This document shows, in pieces, positions 39,101 to 54,100 of a DNA stretch of 64,000 nucleotides. The position numbers and the translations under genes are program-made. Each line of letters begins with the position of its first letter. Position 1 is the stretch's first letter. The notes beneath the pieces were generated by a model, which ran no database searches, was not told where the DNA came from, and saw only the letters and a program-made list of their open reading frames with translations. Origin of the DNA: Dermatemys mawii (Eukaryota > Chordata > Testudines > Dermatemydidae); assembly GCA_007922305.1 (NCBI GenBank), contig ML677348.1:20275327-20339326 (forward strand), written 5' to 3'.

Positions 39101-42100
39101 GATTGTTTGCACCAAGTTAGTCACCTGTTGTGGCTGTTCTCCTTGAATTAGCCACTCAGTTTCATGGTGATGAAACTGTTGGAGCTATGAAGAAGTCAAA
39201 AGAAAGGATTCCGTACTGATAGCATGATGTTCCTATCATGAATTTCAGGTATTTTCTGTGACCAGGATGTAAGGAAATGTGAAAATACACATCTGGCAGG
39301 TCAAAAGCTGTGAACCAGTCCACGGGATCTAGTGAACTGATTGTAGAAACTGAGGTTGCCATTCTGAATTTGAAACAGAGATTGGAGATAGTGAGGTGAT
39401 GAAGACAGGGGGTTGGAAACTCATTATCTTACTTTGTGAAAAAAGTGGGAGTGGGAACAAAAAGGACCCTGCCTCTGAACTCCAGCAGCACTTTCTCTAC
39501 TACTCCAACTTGAAAAGAGTCTACCTCCAGCTTCAGTCTCCAATAAAAAAGGGTTCCTGAAGAAGAATGTGGGCAGTGGGGAAGGTGGTTCAAAGGGGCT
39601 GAAACTGGATGGATAGTCCTTGCTTATGACTGAGGACCCACTGGTTCATGGTAATCATACCCCAAGCTTCTTGAAAATGGGAGACAGTTGTCATGGTAGA
39701 ATAAAAAAGATGCTGTGATGTGCCAACCAAGTTCCTAATGTGTGTGTGAAATGTGCTGCTCATTCAAAGCTCTAGACTCAAGAGGCAGCAGAGGATTGCC
39801 TCCAGAGAAATAAATGCCTTTTCCTCAGTGGCTCAGGTGATCTTTGATGGCCGACCATAACACTGAGTCAGGGAGCAGCACTTGAAATACAAGTGTTGTG
39901 TTGTCTGCTTTCTTTTTTTGGAGTTAGGAGAGATCCCCAAGGAATGCAAAGTTGCCCTGGAATCTTTCAGGGTATGATGTGCCTCACCAGCGCCACTGCA
40001 AAAGAGGCTGTCGCTCTGAAATGGGAGGTTCTCAGTTGTCGCTTGGGCCTTCCTAGGGATTCCTGCAGACTGAAGCCATGACAGTCGTCTTCTGCCAATT
40101 GTATGCACTGCCCTGTCAGATGTGTCCAGTGCAGCCTGCAAGGATATTCTAGCAGTCAATTGGACCTCAGCCAAGAGGGTTTTCAATTCTTCTTGATGCT
40201 CCTTAAGACGCTTTATCCACAAAGTTAGTTTGTCCCCGTTGAAGAAATCACTAAAATAATTTGCAACCCACATTTGGCTTCCAACCAAAGAGATTTATTT
40301 TTTTGAGGATCCTCTTCTCTGGGGGTGGATTTCAGAGGACTTTGCTGCTTTGTCCTCTATTATACAACTTGCATAACCACAGAGAGCCAGAGGAAAGATG
40401 CTGATAAAAATATTCGAACCCCTTTGTAATGACTTATCTTTTGTCCACTCAGCAGTGGAGTCAATGCAGATGTATGTCAAATGTTTTGACAAGTTCCTGC
40501 AGACCATCATTTATCAGCATGACTAATCTCCCTGAAGTTGCAGACTGAACTACATCCAACAAGGTGTTTCTCCTGTACAGTCTCATGGGGAATATCTAAG
40601 ATTCTGCTATGTGTTTTATCAAATCTTAGAAAACCACAAATTCATTTGCAGAGGCTAATGTAGGTGGGGTTCATCAGCTCCCACAAAGAAGAGATTATTA
40701 AAGTCAGTACTGGGTGCTCCTACTCTGGAAAATGTTGTTCCTCTTAACTCTCCTCTTTTTGCCCCTCCAGCAGCCATGGACGAAAGATAGTCTGTGGAGA
40801 CTGACCTTGTTACCTCTTCAGAGACAGAGACCTAGGAAACAACAGAGGAGGCTGGCTTCCTGGAGTAGATTTGAATATGCTAGGGCACCCAATATTGCCA
40901 GGGCATATATGGGTAACGCTGTTGAAGGTGCCTTGGGGAATATCAGATGGTATCTTTGTATGGTCCTGATCTCTTTGTAACTCCCTTCATTGACTGTTCC
41001 CTGAAATCTTTCCTTGACTCCTACTGAGATGGAGGACAAGTAGGAGAAGATTCCCTGCTGAGTTAAGAGGAAGAGAAGAAAAAGAAATGTCCCCCTGAAG
41101 GGGAAGAAACAGTTGTATCAGGACTACCCTGCCTGCAAACCAAGGACTGTGAGATAGGACACCTCTTTGGCCAGATGTGAATATTCTAAAGCAGTGGTTT
41201 TCAAACTTTTTAGGCTGGGACACATAGGGTCAAAATGTGTCTATGATTACAGTACCAAGTCTTACTAAATAAAATGCACTGTCTGCCATTACAGAACTTC
41301 TCACATAGCCCCTGATGAGAGCTCACGAAACCTAGCAATATCCACACCTCAGTTTGAAAACCACTGTTCTAAAAGTAAGGGGTTTTGTATTGGCCTCCCT
41401 AAACCTCTTTACAGTAAAAGTGACACTGGTACCTGAACCACAGACAGATCACTCAGAACTGTGTGTTGCTTTTGTGCCAAGGAGGTCTGTACCAACATCT
41501 TGGGTTCAGTTAGGTAGTTGTACTGAGGCGATGGGTACCACCATCAACAAGTACCTAGTAGATGAGGAGGTGCTGGATACAGAGGTACTTGGTGCCTGGG
41601 TAGGACTTTGCGGCCATGTGGTCCTTAGGTTTATTGCCACCTTAGAAATTAGTACTGAAGTACTAGAATAGGTCTTTTCAGTCTTACGACTCTTCATTGA
41701 CTGAGACCGCAGTGAGTCATGGTGATTTCTGCCTCCTGCTAGGTGTTGAGGAAAGTAACCTGCATCCTGGCTAGTCTTTGGTGTCATGTTCCTTCCCGCT
41801 GCAGTGACATTGATACCAACATAATAGTGAATTATATATTATACTAATTCTAACAAGTTAAGCTAAATCACACAATGAGCAAGAAAAGCAGACGCTGCCA
41901 AGGGCTCTGTCTTGCAGCCATGAGCAGTAAGAAAAAAACTCAAGGGCAGAAGAGACCCCACTCCATCCTTTATGCCCTCAGGTGGCTAGCAGTGCATAAG
42001 AGCACAGGCATAGACCCAACAGACACTGCTAGCCAAAAATAATCCCATTTCATGCACATCATGAGTGGAATCTGTGTGGACAATTACCCAGAGAAGAATT

Positions 42101-45100
42101 TAAGTTTAAGGTTTCTTTTTGGTTTTGTTTTTTTAAAGTATTTCTCCATGTGGCCCAAAATATTTCAACTCAAGACAGTAACACAGGATAGTTACAATAT
42201 TTATAAGAAAATGCTAATATATTTCCCCTTGATTTTAGCCATATTATAGACTCTCTATAAAAGATCACTATGGACCTCAGGAGAGCAAAACTACGTAAAA
42301 CGCTCCAGCATGCAAGAACAGTCCACTAGTCTAGTAATACATAAACATGCTCTGCTATGGAAAAGTGATTAATTTATTAGACATATTACAGTCTAGTTCA
42401 TTCACCAAAAGACGACAATCTTGAAAACTCTATAATTACCTATATGATAGATAAAAGCAAAAAATTATTTTAATCTTAATTCCATAAGCCACAAGTCCTA
42501 AAGAAGTTAGCAGGGGTTCAAATACAATTGAAGATTTGCTGAGGAGTCAAAGTAGCAATGCCACACTTCACCTATCTTCTGTTGTAAAGCAGAAAGAACG
42601 GTGCAGAGTTTAAACTGAAGCTTGATCATTAAAGATGAGCAGTGTGTTGGGAAGCTGTTGAAAGTTTAAATGAGATTTCAGATTTATGCATTTAAAATTT
42701 GAATTTCACTTCTTTGGTAAAAAGGGGAGAGCTAGAGGTTCAGTGTAGCTTATGCCTGGATCAAAATGATAAACCTTTGCATGGCTGCCCTTGTTTGGTA
42801 AATCAAACATACAAAGGCTTAGGTTGATTAAAAACAAGAATCTTGGTAATCTTATCCTAAAATGTTGCCTGCCCCCAGCTTATTGCAGGCATTTCAATTC
42901 ACGCAAAACCTACCTCATACCTCTACTTTTCAGAAGCTCCGTAAAAGTGAATGTCATCGCATCCAAGTCAACTGCTGCAATAAAGATACAGATCCCCCAC
43001 ATGTCCTTTTTCTTTTCACTATACCCCACCTAGTGGAAGAGAGAACACAGTTTTAGCTTGCTTTTTGAGTGATCACCTGAGTATTATATACAGAACACTA
43101 ATCTGTTAAACAGAAATCCCAGAAAACACTCAAAGCTATGATTTCTAATTACTTGACAAGTCACGAGTTCCAAATATTTACATCTTCTAGAATCTAGATG
43201 AAAGCACAAAGACATTCCAATCCTTATTCCTGCTTAGTTTTCCCTGTAAACTTCAAATAGCCTTAGAATGGGAATGATGTTTCCATTGAAAAACAGTGAT
43301 GTGCTTTAGTTGTGCATAAGCAATACATTTTCATTTAAGCATATTAATACTGTCAGTGCCTTCAAACTTTGCAGACAAAGCAGATTACAGCTTTCAACAC
43401 CAGACTATAAACTTTAAAAAAAAGTCTTAATGGCTGGTACAAATGGTACATGGATGTTTAAAACCTTAAATTGTTTTGGCAATGCTCATACTCAATATAC
43501 TTTCTTGGGATCTGCCTACTGGATGCTCTGAATAGTCTTCCCACTGTACTTTTTATTAGGCCTATTGACAAATTCTCAAGTCATTCCCTATGCAACATAA
43601 CTCCCAGTGACAAGCAACAAACCTGCAGAAGCAGTGTCAACTAAATTCAATGTTTGTTAAGTGTCTTTTCTTCAGTGGAGCCAGTCCTCCAGCAACCAGC
43701 ATGCAACTAAAGGTTTGTGTAGAGTTAAAGGCAAAAAATCCCAATATATACCTCTACTTCCAGAACCTCAAATTTAGGGTTAAACTTCCCCTAGAAAACT
43801 GAGTTTAAAAGTTCTACATGTTGGCCAGCCTGACCTAAGCTGTTTGATGATAACACCTGGGAAATCTGAAGGATGAGGGCTTGACATTTCAATGCCTGGC
43901 TGCCAGTCACTCGAAAACTGACTTCAACTAGTAACTGAACATCAACTACCAACCTAAAGGTAGTTTAGCACGTGATACTCTACACATATTTTAAAAATTA
44001 GTGTAGCACTAAAGCTATGTTACTGAAGCTACCCTTAAGTTACTATTCAAAATGCATGTCAGCTCATTTTCATTAGTAATTTACTTTAATTCTTTTTAAA
44101 ATAAATTCTACATAAAAGTCATCACTTCCATAAGAAATGTTTAGTTCTACAAACAAGTATTTCAATCTCAAACAATTGTCATTGCATTACTTTGCCTACT
44201 TTTCCAATACAAATTTAACAAATAAAACATGAAAATCATAGGGCCTAGATGTCAGGAGAAAGACTTATAAGAGGTTTGCACTGTGACATCTTAAAGATTT
44301 ACAGTTTTGAAATTTAAAAATAGTAAGTTTTAGTTTTCTTTTCCCTTTCCAAATTAACAAAGTTTAAAAATCAGTTATCTTCAATTTGTACTGCAGAATT
44401 ATGTAAGGTGAAACCAAGTCATAGCCCAGTTGTATTATGTACTTTACAGACAGAGAAGAAAAGAGTTCCAACTAACTGGAGGTGACAAGTCTTCATTTAA
44501 GACAAAACAAAACAGTTGGGTGAACCAAGAGGGAGGAACTAAGTGAAAAAGGGATAAAAGTAATAAGCATGTTTTACATACATTAGCTGGTTGCACAATT
44601 TGTAAGCACAGACTCTTGGTTGGTTAATGGAGATAAATAAGCATATCAATAGCAGTAGTCATCCATTCAACCCCTGACTAGCCATCATTAGCTGGTAATG
44701 TACTATAGACATCATGGCAAGAGATTCTTAAGAGATTTGAAGTATAGGAAGAGTTTTTATTGTGGGGAGGGAAAGGAGGCAAGCAGGGTTTGCACAAGGG
44801 GCAGCATAAAATCAGCATGCAGTTAGCACTACTAGTACCTTCAAATCAAGATCAGTTATGCACCCAAGCAAGAGTTGAGAGTGAAGCTGACAGACTAAGG
44901 TCCCTGTTCTGTAAGAGAACAAACCAACCCAGACTCTCACATAAAAAAAAAAGATCTCAACAACTTTATTGGAATTTTAAGTAGAAAGAAGAGACCATGA
45001 GTACATATAGCTTTTGCAGGATCGGGGCTTAAAGCTGCACTGTAGTTGTAGAAGTAAATCATCCACATCACACGCACTTAAAGATTACCAAGCCATGTCA

Positions 45101-48100
45101 TTAAAACTTGAAACAAAAGCTGGAGCAGAATAGGGTCCCTGTTTACTAAGCGGGGCTTCAGCATACATAAACTTCCCATGCAGGCTCTTTCAGAGCACAT
45201 TACTATAAATTCATTTTAAGGAGAGAAACTCTTGGAGAATTTTAATTGCTATCCCTTATTTAGGTTTTATCGCTATTTAGTGAAGATGGCTCCCCATATG
45301 GAGAAAATCCTTACTAACTTAGAGTACCAGAAAGAAAGTCAGATGGAGTCTAAAACAGGCAGTTTTGGAATGGAAATAAATAGCATATCTTTCTCCTTGT
45401 TGGTTCTTTCCCAATGCACCTAGTAACTGAGAGATGGACTATCATGACACGTGTCACAAAGAGTCCTGTGGCACCTTAAAGACTAACTAAAGTATTAGAG
45501 CATAAGCTTTCATGGGCTAATACCTACTTCGGTATTAGCCCATGAAAATTTATGCTCTAATACTTTAGTTAGTCTTTAAGGTGCCACAGGACTCTGTCAC
45601 TTCTGCAATTGCAGACTAACATGGCTACCCCTCTGATTCTATCATGACAGGGGATCACTCTCACTGTTCTCCCCACACAGTTTTGCAGGCCATTAAGGCA
45701 CTTAAATAGCAGACAAAAAGCCTTGGGTACTTTGCTTCATTAGTAAGGCAAAGATTTTGTCATGGTTATTTTTAGTAAAAGTCATGGGCAGGTCACAGGC
45801 AAAGAACAAAAAATTCCACAGTAGCCGTGACCTGTCTGTGACTTTTGCTGCTGTGGCTCCATGGTTTCCTCCACCATATGGGAGCTGTGGTGTTGCCCCT
45901 CCACTCACAACAGCTGGGAGCTGCAGGGTGATCATATTTCCCAAAGAGAAAAGGTAGTGTTCACCTGAGGAGTCCCTCTCTCACCATGCGAGGCTGTTGC
46001 CTGTTGCTGGAACTTTGCAGGGAGGCCCCTGTTGCAGGAATCCTGCCAGAGCCACACTGGCTGTCAGCTCCAGAGTCCTGCAGTCCCTGGGGCTGAAGCA
46101 GAGAATGTCAGGGAGGTCTCTGCAAGTCCTGGATTCTGTGATTTCCATGACCCCTGACATAAACGTAGCCTTACTCATGAGTTTCCAGAATGGTGAATCA
46201 GATTAGAGTGAGAAAGTAACTGATAATTTGAACACTGGCTTGGATAATACTGAACATTTAGTCATTTAGAGTTAAGGAGAGTAAAACAAGGGAAAAAATA
46301 AACCAAAAGCAGTAATTTAAGATTTCATGGCATCAATTAAGGTATGGAGAAAGTTGAAACTACAGAGGGTAAGGAATCTCCTTGAAACTGGGTAGTACTA
46401 TATCTGATCCAGTACACATGGACAAGTTCTAGTAGGTATATGGTAAAATGCCTAAACTTAGATCAAGCCAGAAAATCCACTCTCAAACTTCATACAATTA
46501 CTTCTTTTGTAGTCTGACTGAAACCAAGTTTTGATTAAAAATGAACAGTTATTTCAAAATGTGCATGGTTCCAGCTGTCTCAAGACAAACCCAGATGAGA
46601 TGACAGTAAAATTAGGAATCAAATAAAATTGGGGTACGAGCTGCCATACTTTTAAAGTAACCTCATCAACATTTAAAGGAAGATTTGGAACACCTTACCT
46701 AATAATAAGGAAGTTATAGAGCTGTCTAGAAGCCTAGAGAGACAAGGGGGGTGAGGTAATATCTTTATGGGTCCAACTTCTCTTTGTGAAAGAGAGAAGC
46801 TTTCAAGTTACACAGAGCTCTTCTTCAGGTCTGGGAAAAGTACTAAGTGTCACAGCTGAATACTAGTTTGAACAGATACTATATATTCTAAGCTAAAAAA
46901 CCATTCAGGGTGAAGTGGCTCATTAACACTCCTGTAGTCATAGGACAAAAAAAGGGGGTTAGTGGATTAACAGATTGTAATATGCTATAAATCCAGTGTC
47001 TTTATTAAGACCATGATTTTTAGCATCTAGCATAGCTATTAATTTAAGCTTCCTAGAGGAGAAAGAAAATTGAATGGAATTATTGGTGATTTGAGGAAAG
47101 GAATAAGAAGGTAGAATAATATATTATTAATAAACATGGCAGTGGGTGGGGTTGGAAACTGTTAAAGGGTTTGGATTGCTAGAATGCACAAAATGGAAAG
47201 TGAATATAATATCTAAGATTCTCTATTTTTCAGATGTCATATTAGGCTTTATAAATGGGCTGTTTCTCCCTAGTAGAAGTTTGGAAGCTACTGATCAATG
47301 TTTCAAATGGGTGATTAGTGCTCAGTGATTACCAGTGTATGAATTTATGTCTACAAGAGTTCACAGCAGCACAGCTGCACCATTGTAAAATCTCTCATAT
47401 AGGCACTCTATGTCGACAGGAGAGAGCTCTCCCACTGACCTAATTAAACCATCCCCAAGGAGTGGTGGTAACTATGTCAGCAAGAGAAGCTCTCCCGCCA
47501 ACATACCGCTGTTCATACTACCCCACTGTACTGACAAAACTTATGACACCTGGGGAGGATGGGGTGTTTTTCATACTTCAGGGTGACACAAATTTTGCTG
47601 ACATAAGTGGTAGTGTATACATGGCCTGTGTGTGACTACCATTAAAAGGAAATAGTAGGAAAAATAGAGGAATGGGCTAAAATAATGAAGGTGAATTCTT
47701 CACTATGGTTATGTTTTAAGTAGCTACATTGAAGCAAGAATCTTTTCTAGAAGCGCAGAAAAAGGGTTCGTAAAAATCAAATATGCCACTGAATTACTCT
47801 CGTAGAGTGCAAGAGATGAGACATCTTTGATGATTCTGCAAATAAAACATTCTGTGTCATCAATAAGTAGCAACAGTGATCATTTAAGTTCCTGTTCCAG
47901 ACCTTCCAGCAGCTATCTGTTCAACATCATCCTGACTCAGGAACAGTCTCTACCCATCTTGATGTCCACAAGTCAGTTAAATTCAGAGTTTCATCAATCT
48001 TTACAAGACCTACTCTCCTATTCAGTCCTCTCAATTATTTTTAGTCTATTCAGATAGGTTTGATTTCAGTGGTAAAACTTTATAGATCATGAAAAAACAT

Positions 48101-51100
48101 CAGTATTGAAAGAGATATAAAGACCTCATTAATTAGATAACAGACATGAGGGTTGTGTTTTACCTGAAGTATTTTAGATTTTTATTTTTGGCTATCTTTC
48201 TCTAGATTCCTCATGAAATTTACTACCTTCACACCTAGTAGAAAGTCAAGCAGTAGCTCATGGACGCCACATATCTAGCTACTGAAATTCCTCGTGATTG
48301 AATCTCCCCTCACAACAGGGTGTCTACAACCACAACCTACACCTAGGGTGACTTCTGTGAGTAAAGGATTATGAGACTTCTCTACCTCTAGCAGAAGGTA
48401 GGTTTGTCCTAGTGACCTAAGGAAGTTTGTCCATCTGTTTCATTATGGTTCCTCCTATTTATTAAAATAATTTTGTTTTTATGAGGGTGGGGCAGCCAAT
48501 CCTGAGGTAAACCTTATATAGGATATTGTACAGAACGTCTAGAATTGTCCTTCTGCATCTCTGACATCAAGATACTGTGCTTTTACTTGGAGAGTCGCTC
48601 ACTAAACCAAGTAGATGTATGTTTTCCTCATTATGCAATAGACTGATTATCCCCCACATGGACTAGTATTCTACCCACATTGTCAAACTGGATCTTTTAC
48701 TCTGACAGGTTCTTTTTATTTAGAAGCTGGGGCTTACTTTAAGTTGATTTTTTAAATTTTTCTCAACCACTAAGGATTGTAAAACCTACTCCTCAGAGTA
48801 ATTCCCATTTTCCCTGGACTCTTATACCCAGTTAGTACCCCTGTCTCGAGTCTCTGTGATTGTGCCTCTTGATAGCATTACGTTACTGGTACAAAGCACA
48901 AGGGATAGACAGCTGGTCTTACCTATATATAGCTCACTCGCTTTGAAAACTCAGAGGTAAGATTAGTTTTGAGCATTCATGGTCAAAATCACTTGTAGCC
49001 CTAACAATTATTTAATACCCTTTATAAAAATCCTGCTACATGGCTATCCTTTATTGAATGCTCACCAAAAAAAAAGCCCAGGCATTGGTAAACAAATCAA
49101 TAAAATGCTTATTTACTTTTGACTATGTAGTAAGAATTGTGCCTGCATAATGTATATTGAATAGAGATTATTCTTTCAGTTTATACCACCTTAATATGCT
49201 GCTCTCTCAAGACTTAAGTGTTTATTCATGTCAAAGTAAGTGGATAAAATTAGATTTTTTTTCTTCTGCTTACTTCATGCATTTGAGATTGCTGTAAAAA
49301 ATGCAAGTTTATGTCTAACCTCATTTTTTTGGTTTATTACAGTTAAGGAAAGAAACAAACCACTAATTAATCAGAAATCCTGCATCATTCCTAAATGTTT
49401 CCTTGAAAATGCCAGTCAGTTCTTTTGGATTCCTTCTTGGAATGTGAAATATAATGAACTTGGCATTAAGTTTGAAGAGGTTATTCAAAAGTGTATGACC
49501 AAACGATCTTTATTTATTGTTGTTATGGGGCAAATTAACATTTAACTATCAAGAGCACAAAATATTTTTTCTACTCCCTGTTTTTAAAAATGTTTCTATT
49601 TTATAGGAACCTAGCAATACAAGGAATGTGCTAAGAAGGGTCACATATAATACTGAAAGTCTTTGGCATTTTCTATTGCAAACTAAAATTAACTTATTTG
49701 GATTTATTGCTACTTAAATGCTTGAATTGAACAACATTTATTATGATTGTTTCAGTTTTACCCACGCTGAAGGCTGAATCCTGCAGCTGTGTTGGGGACA
49801 ATGTGGTGGTGGGGGAAGAGATGGGGGGATTACTCTCCCTTTATGCTCCTGGATCTTAGCTCCAGTTGAAAATGAGGCTCCTGGTGCAAACTAGAAATGT
49901 CAATGGCCTCTTCCAGGTTGAACTGGCTGGCAATGTCTTCCAAGGGGCCATTCTACCAGCCAGGAATCTACCTAGTACAGGCCTGCACAACTCGGAAAGT
50001 AGCGAGGGCCATATTACTGCAAAAAACCCAGGTGCGGGCCGAAAAGACCTGCCCTTGCTCTGCCCCCATCCGCTTCCCCTCATCCCCCCACTTGGCTTGC
50101 CCCACCCCTACTCATCCCCCGTGGGCCACACAGTGAGCCCGTGGGGGCCGCATGTGGCCACCCTGGCCGCATGTTGTGCGGGCCTGACCTAGTATAAGCT
50201 GTTCTCAGAACTCGGTCTTTCCTCTGATGCACCCTTAATGCTGCATCAGAGATGAGGCACTTCTGCTGCTTCTTTAATAATGCCATGCTGAGATTCCTCT
50301 TTTGAAGGGGAGTCCACAACTTGTTTAATCAGACTTTATCTTGCTTGAGCAAACCAGTGGGAATAGGAGACTAGGGTCTACCCGTGAAAATTAATGAAAT
50401 TTTAGCTATGATATCTAGATATAGACCATGGAGATATTAGTGAAGGAGTATCACTGAAGAACCATGTGTGATAGAGTGAATATTCATGTGTGGAGGGTTG
50501 AAGTTGGTCATTTCCATGGCACCATTCCTACAGAATCTGCAAAGTTTCCTTCTGTACTCATCACCACCAATGGAACCCCCATCAGTGGGGATCCCAAAGC
50601 AACCATTCCCAAAAGTAGATGAGGCAATATGATTCCATGGACAGCCATGGTGGCAGGGAGCAGAGGATGGCTCTCAGGGGTCCTAGAGCCAGTGTAGAAG
50701 CACACAGCCTCTATGAGTATATCCCTGTGCCTCTGCCAGATTCCTTGAGGTCTGAGGGGTTTGAGTTCTGAATCCTCAGCTTTGTCTGTGTCACAGCAAG
50801 CCCCTGATAGAGGAATTCAGGGAAAAGTCTGAGAGGAGAAACCTGACAGATTGGCTCAGAGGAAGAAACAATCCAGTGGGCTTTCCAATAGGAGGGATTA
50901 ATCTAGCTCGTAAGGTGGGTCCATGCTGGACCAGACCACTGGTCCATCTAGCCAAGCATTATATTTCTGACAGTGGGCAGTAGCACATACTTCAGAGGAA
51001 GACGTAAAGTCTCTACAGTGGATAATTATGCAGTACTATGTCCGAGAGAAATTTTGTCCTAATCTCATCAAGTATATGCCCTAGAGAATGAGGCTTGTAC

Positions 51101-54100
51101 TACCTAAATGCTTTTATCCTAGTCAGTTTAACTGTAGATAGAATTATTATTCATATAAATGTCTAGTCCTTTTTTGAATCCTATAAGACCTTGGACACAG
51201 TAAAGGTACATCTACACTGTAGCTGGAGGTATAATTTCCACCTCAGGTAGATATACACGTGCTAACCTTAGTCAAGCAAGAGTGCTAAAAAAAAATAATG
51301 GTGTGATTCTGGTGATGTGGATGGTGACAAGCTCCCTGCCCAATACATATCTAGAGTCTCAGATGGGATTGTATTTGGGTGCAAGCCTGTGCCTCTGCAG
51401 GTGTTTATAATGAAATCTGAAAAGTTGTGTTTTAACCAAAAAAAGTGGTTTGTTTTGTATTAGTACTATTCCTACTGGTTTTTATTTTTTTATTCTCACT
51501 ACTCATTGTTTTCATCCCCTACCTAGGCCCTCACATACTAAGGTTGAAAAAAATAGACACAAGACAGAAGCTATAAAAAACTGACTCAATATTATAATAC
51601 TTTTAAGTAGTAATTGGTGGTTTGGAGAGTTGACTGGTCACATAATGCTGGTTTAAGTACCATTGACAGTAAATATGAAATCCATTTTTAATCAGTACAA
51701 GTATTGAACTATTTAGAACAAAAGTGAGGTTATGCAAGTATTTATACAGATGTGTACACATGGCAAGTTTCGTACTTTTTTGATCTTGATGTAAACCTGC
51801 ATCAGAATGATAGCACCGTAGCATTTCATTTTAAAATAATTTGCAAGTTTTTAATCAACTTCCTTCTCTGGTAGGCTAAGGCAACACAGTAGGATAAGCA
51901 CAGGTACAAAGCTCAGTGTTTGGAATCAAACATCATTGTGAGCATTAACTATACCAGGTACTCACTAGAGTTCCATCAGCAGATGACACTTTTTCATATG
52001 TCTTCCAAGCATTTGCTCTTACAACGTCTGATACTCTTAGAGTGTCACAAAGTGCAAGAAAGTCAGTTTCTCCAAACTCAAGCCTAGGAGAGAGAGTAAA
52101 AAAAGACTATTAGTCTGATCTACATGTAACAGTTTAATTTAAATGCAAAATTTCTCTCTGACATGGTTACAAAGTATAAACATTAGATATCATCTGACAT
52201 GTGACTAGATACAAAGCCCCTTTTGTTGAGTATCCTGCAAAAAATCTGAAAAAGTTACCTTGTACATGCAGAAGATAATATTTAGCAGTTTTCATGTACC
52301 ACAATACCTATATAACTCAAACCTGGAAGTCACTTATAACTAGAGCCCTACAGGGATACAAAATTTGTATCCTCATCTGCATCACAAACACAGTTCGTGG
52401 ATATAAAGCTGATATCTGCAGATTTTCAGGGCTATCTTTACAACACCAAAAGCCCAGGAATGGGTTGAAGGAAGGTCATAGCCTAAAATTAGTAACTAAC
52501 AGTACACCAAGATTGGAATAGCCCTAACAAAAATCAGAATTCAGACCCAGGAACTGGCCTTACATTAGAACTTCTAATCAAATCCTAAAATTCTTGATAC
52601 ATGTACGTCAGCTACCTGTAGCAGAGCGAGAAGCAAATCCTTTGTCATCCTTTGTCCTCCTCTGTCTACAATACAACTGGAAGGTGAGTGGGTATAGTGT
52701 GAAAAACTGCCCTCTGTCATAATTTGCTACTTAGGGTGTACAGAGCATGCTCAGTAACATCTGCTGAAGTCACTGCCCCTCCTTGGAACTAGATTCTGCA
52801 GACTGCTTTTTACAGGAGTAAAAAGGAGCAAAGGAGGCAAACTGGAGGAGGGGAATGGCCAGGGTGCGACCAGGGGGCAGAGACTGACTAGGTAGGGTCT
52901 TCAAGCAGCTGAAGGCATGTTTAGGATATGGGCTGAAGAGCAAAATCAGGGACAAGGACTGGGGGGAGGAAGGGGGAAGAACAGGTTAAGCCCACCAGTG
53001 AGGCACTGCCAGATGGCAAAACCCTGGCAGAGGCAGGGGCAGAGCAGGTAATCGTTACACCAGTGGACTGAGAAAAGTGTTTGCAATAATGTGGGGTGGG
53101 GTTGTCAGAGGGTCTTTTTTATTTGATCTTTTTTATTTCTTCTCCCACGGGACAGTATCTCTCAACATGGGCTTCCCACACCCTTTTCTTAAAAGGGCAC
53201 TGGCATCCCCCTGCCTAGCCATCATAGCTCCTCTGTTTAATGTAACCTACTGAGGTGCTGCAGGAGACCTGAGTCAATGAAATATTTTACCTATAGCCCC
53301 TCAGAAACAAAGAATCCCTTCACAGTGTATATGACTGCATAAAGTTTCACAGCAGTTCAGAAATTTGTCTCATCTGCTGCTGGCATACCCTGAACTACTC
53401 TTATCACCTCATCATTTACCTTTGTTATTGTGCATATGTATGTCATTGCACTATTTATATTTTAATAACAAATACTCATTGAAAATATAAGTGCAGATTT
53501 GCTAGTAGTTTTAGCACTGACATCTGTGTTTCTAGTATTGCACTAGCTATGATTTTTACTGTGATTTGTAATTTTTCATTCTAACTTATTCTTCTGTACC
53601 AGAAGACAGGAAAGGCAAGTAGCAGCAAATTAGGACAAGTCAGCAAATAAGCACAATCTTACCCATCAGTAACTACTACTTGTTACAATTTGCTATCCCT
53701 CTTCAAGTAGCAGATTTGGTCAGATAATTTAATAACAATAATGGTTACTGGTTGCAAATTACACCAGATAGCAGGGCTGATTTTAACAATAGCATAGACA
53801 GCAGTAACTTCTACCGGTAGCAAGTTAAGACTGACAGCAGTTTTTCCACACTATCCTGGCTGGAGCTGTCCTTGGGACGCTTGGGGGTCGAAGAGCCGGC
53901 AGCGATCAGGAACCCTGGTAGGACCCAGCCTTACATTCTGGGTTGGCACTGCCCGAACCTTTTAGCTATTGACCTGAAAACATTAAGGTTACATCAGCAT
54001 CCACTGCTTAACACTTCGTCCCTACACGTGCCTCCCGTCACAGCCGGATCTTCAGCCGCTACATGTCACTGCGGCGAGGGGGGTGTTTAGCGGGCCACAC

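Noticed and set aside
42921..43029. RB1 exon 3 ending at the upstream GTATGAG donor
   Set aside because: It would give 109 bases and break the frame with exon 4; the next GT gives the conserved 116 bases.
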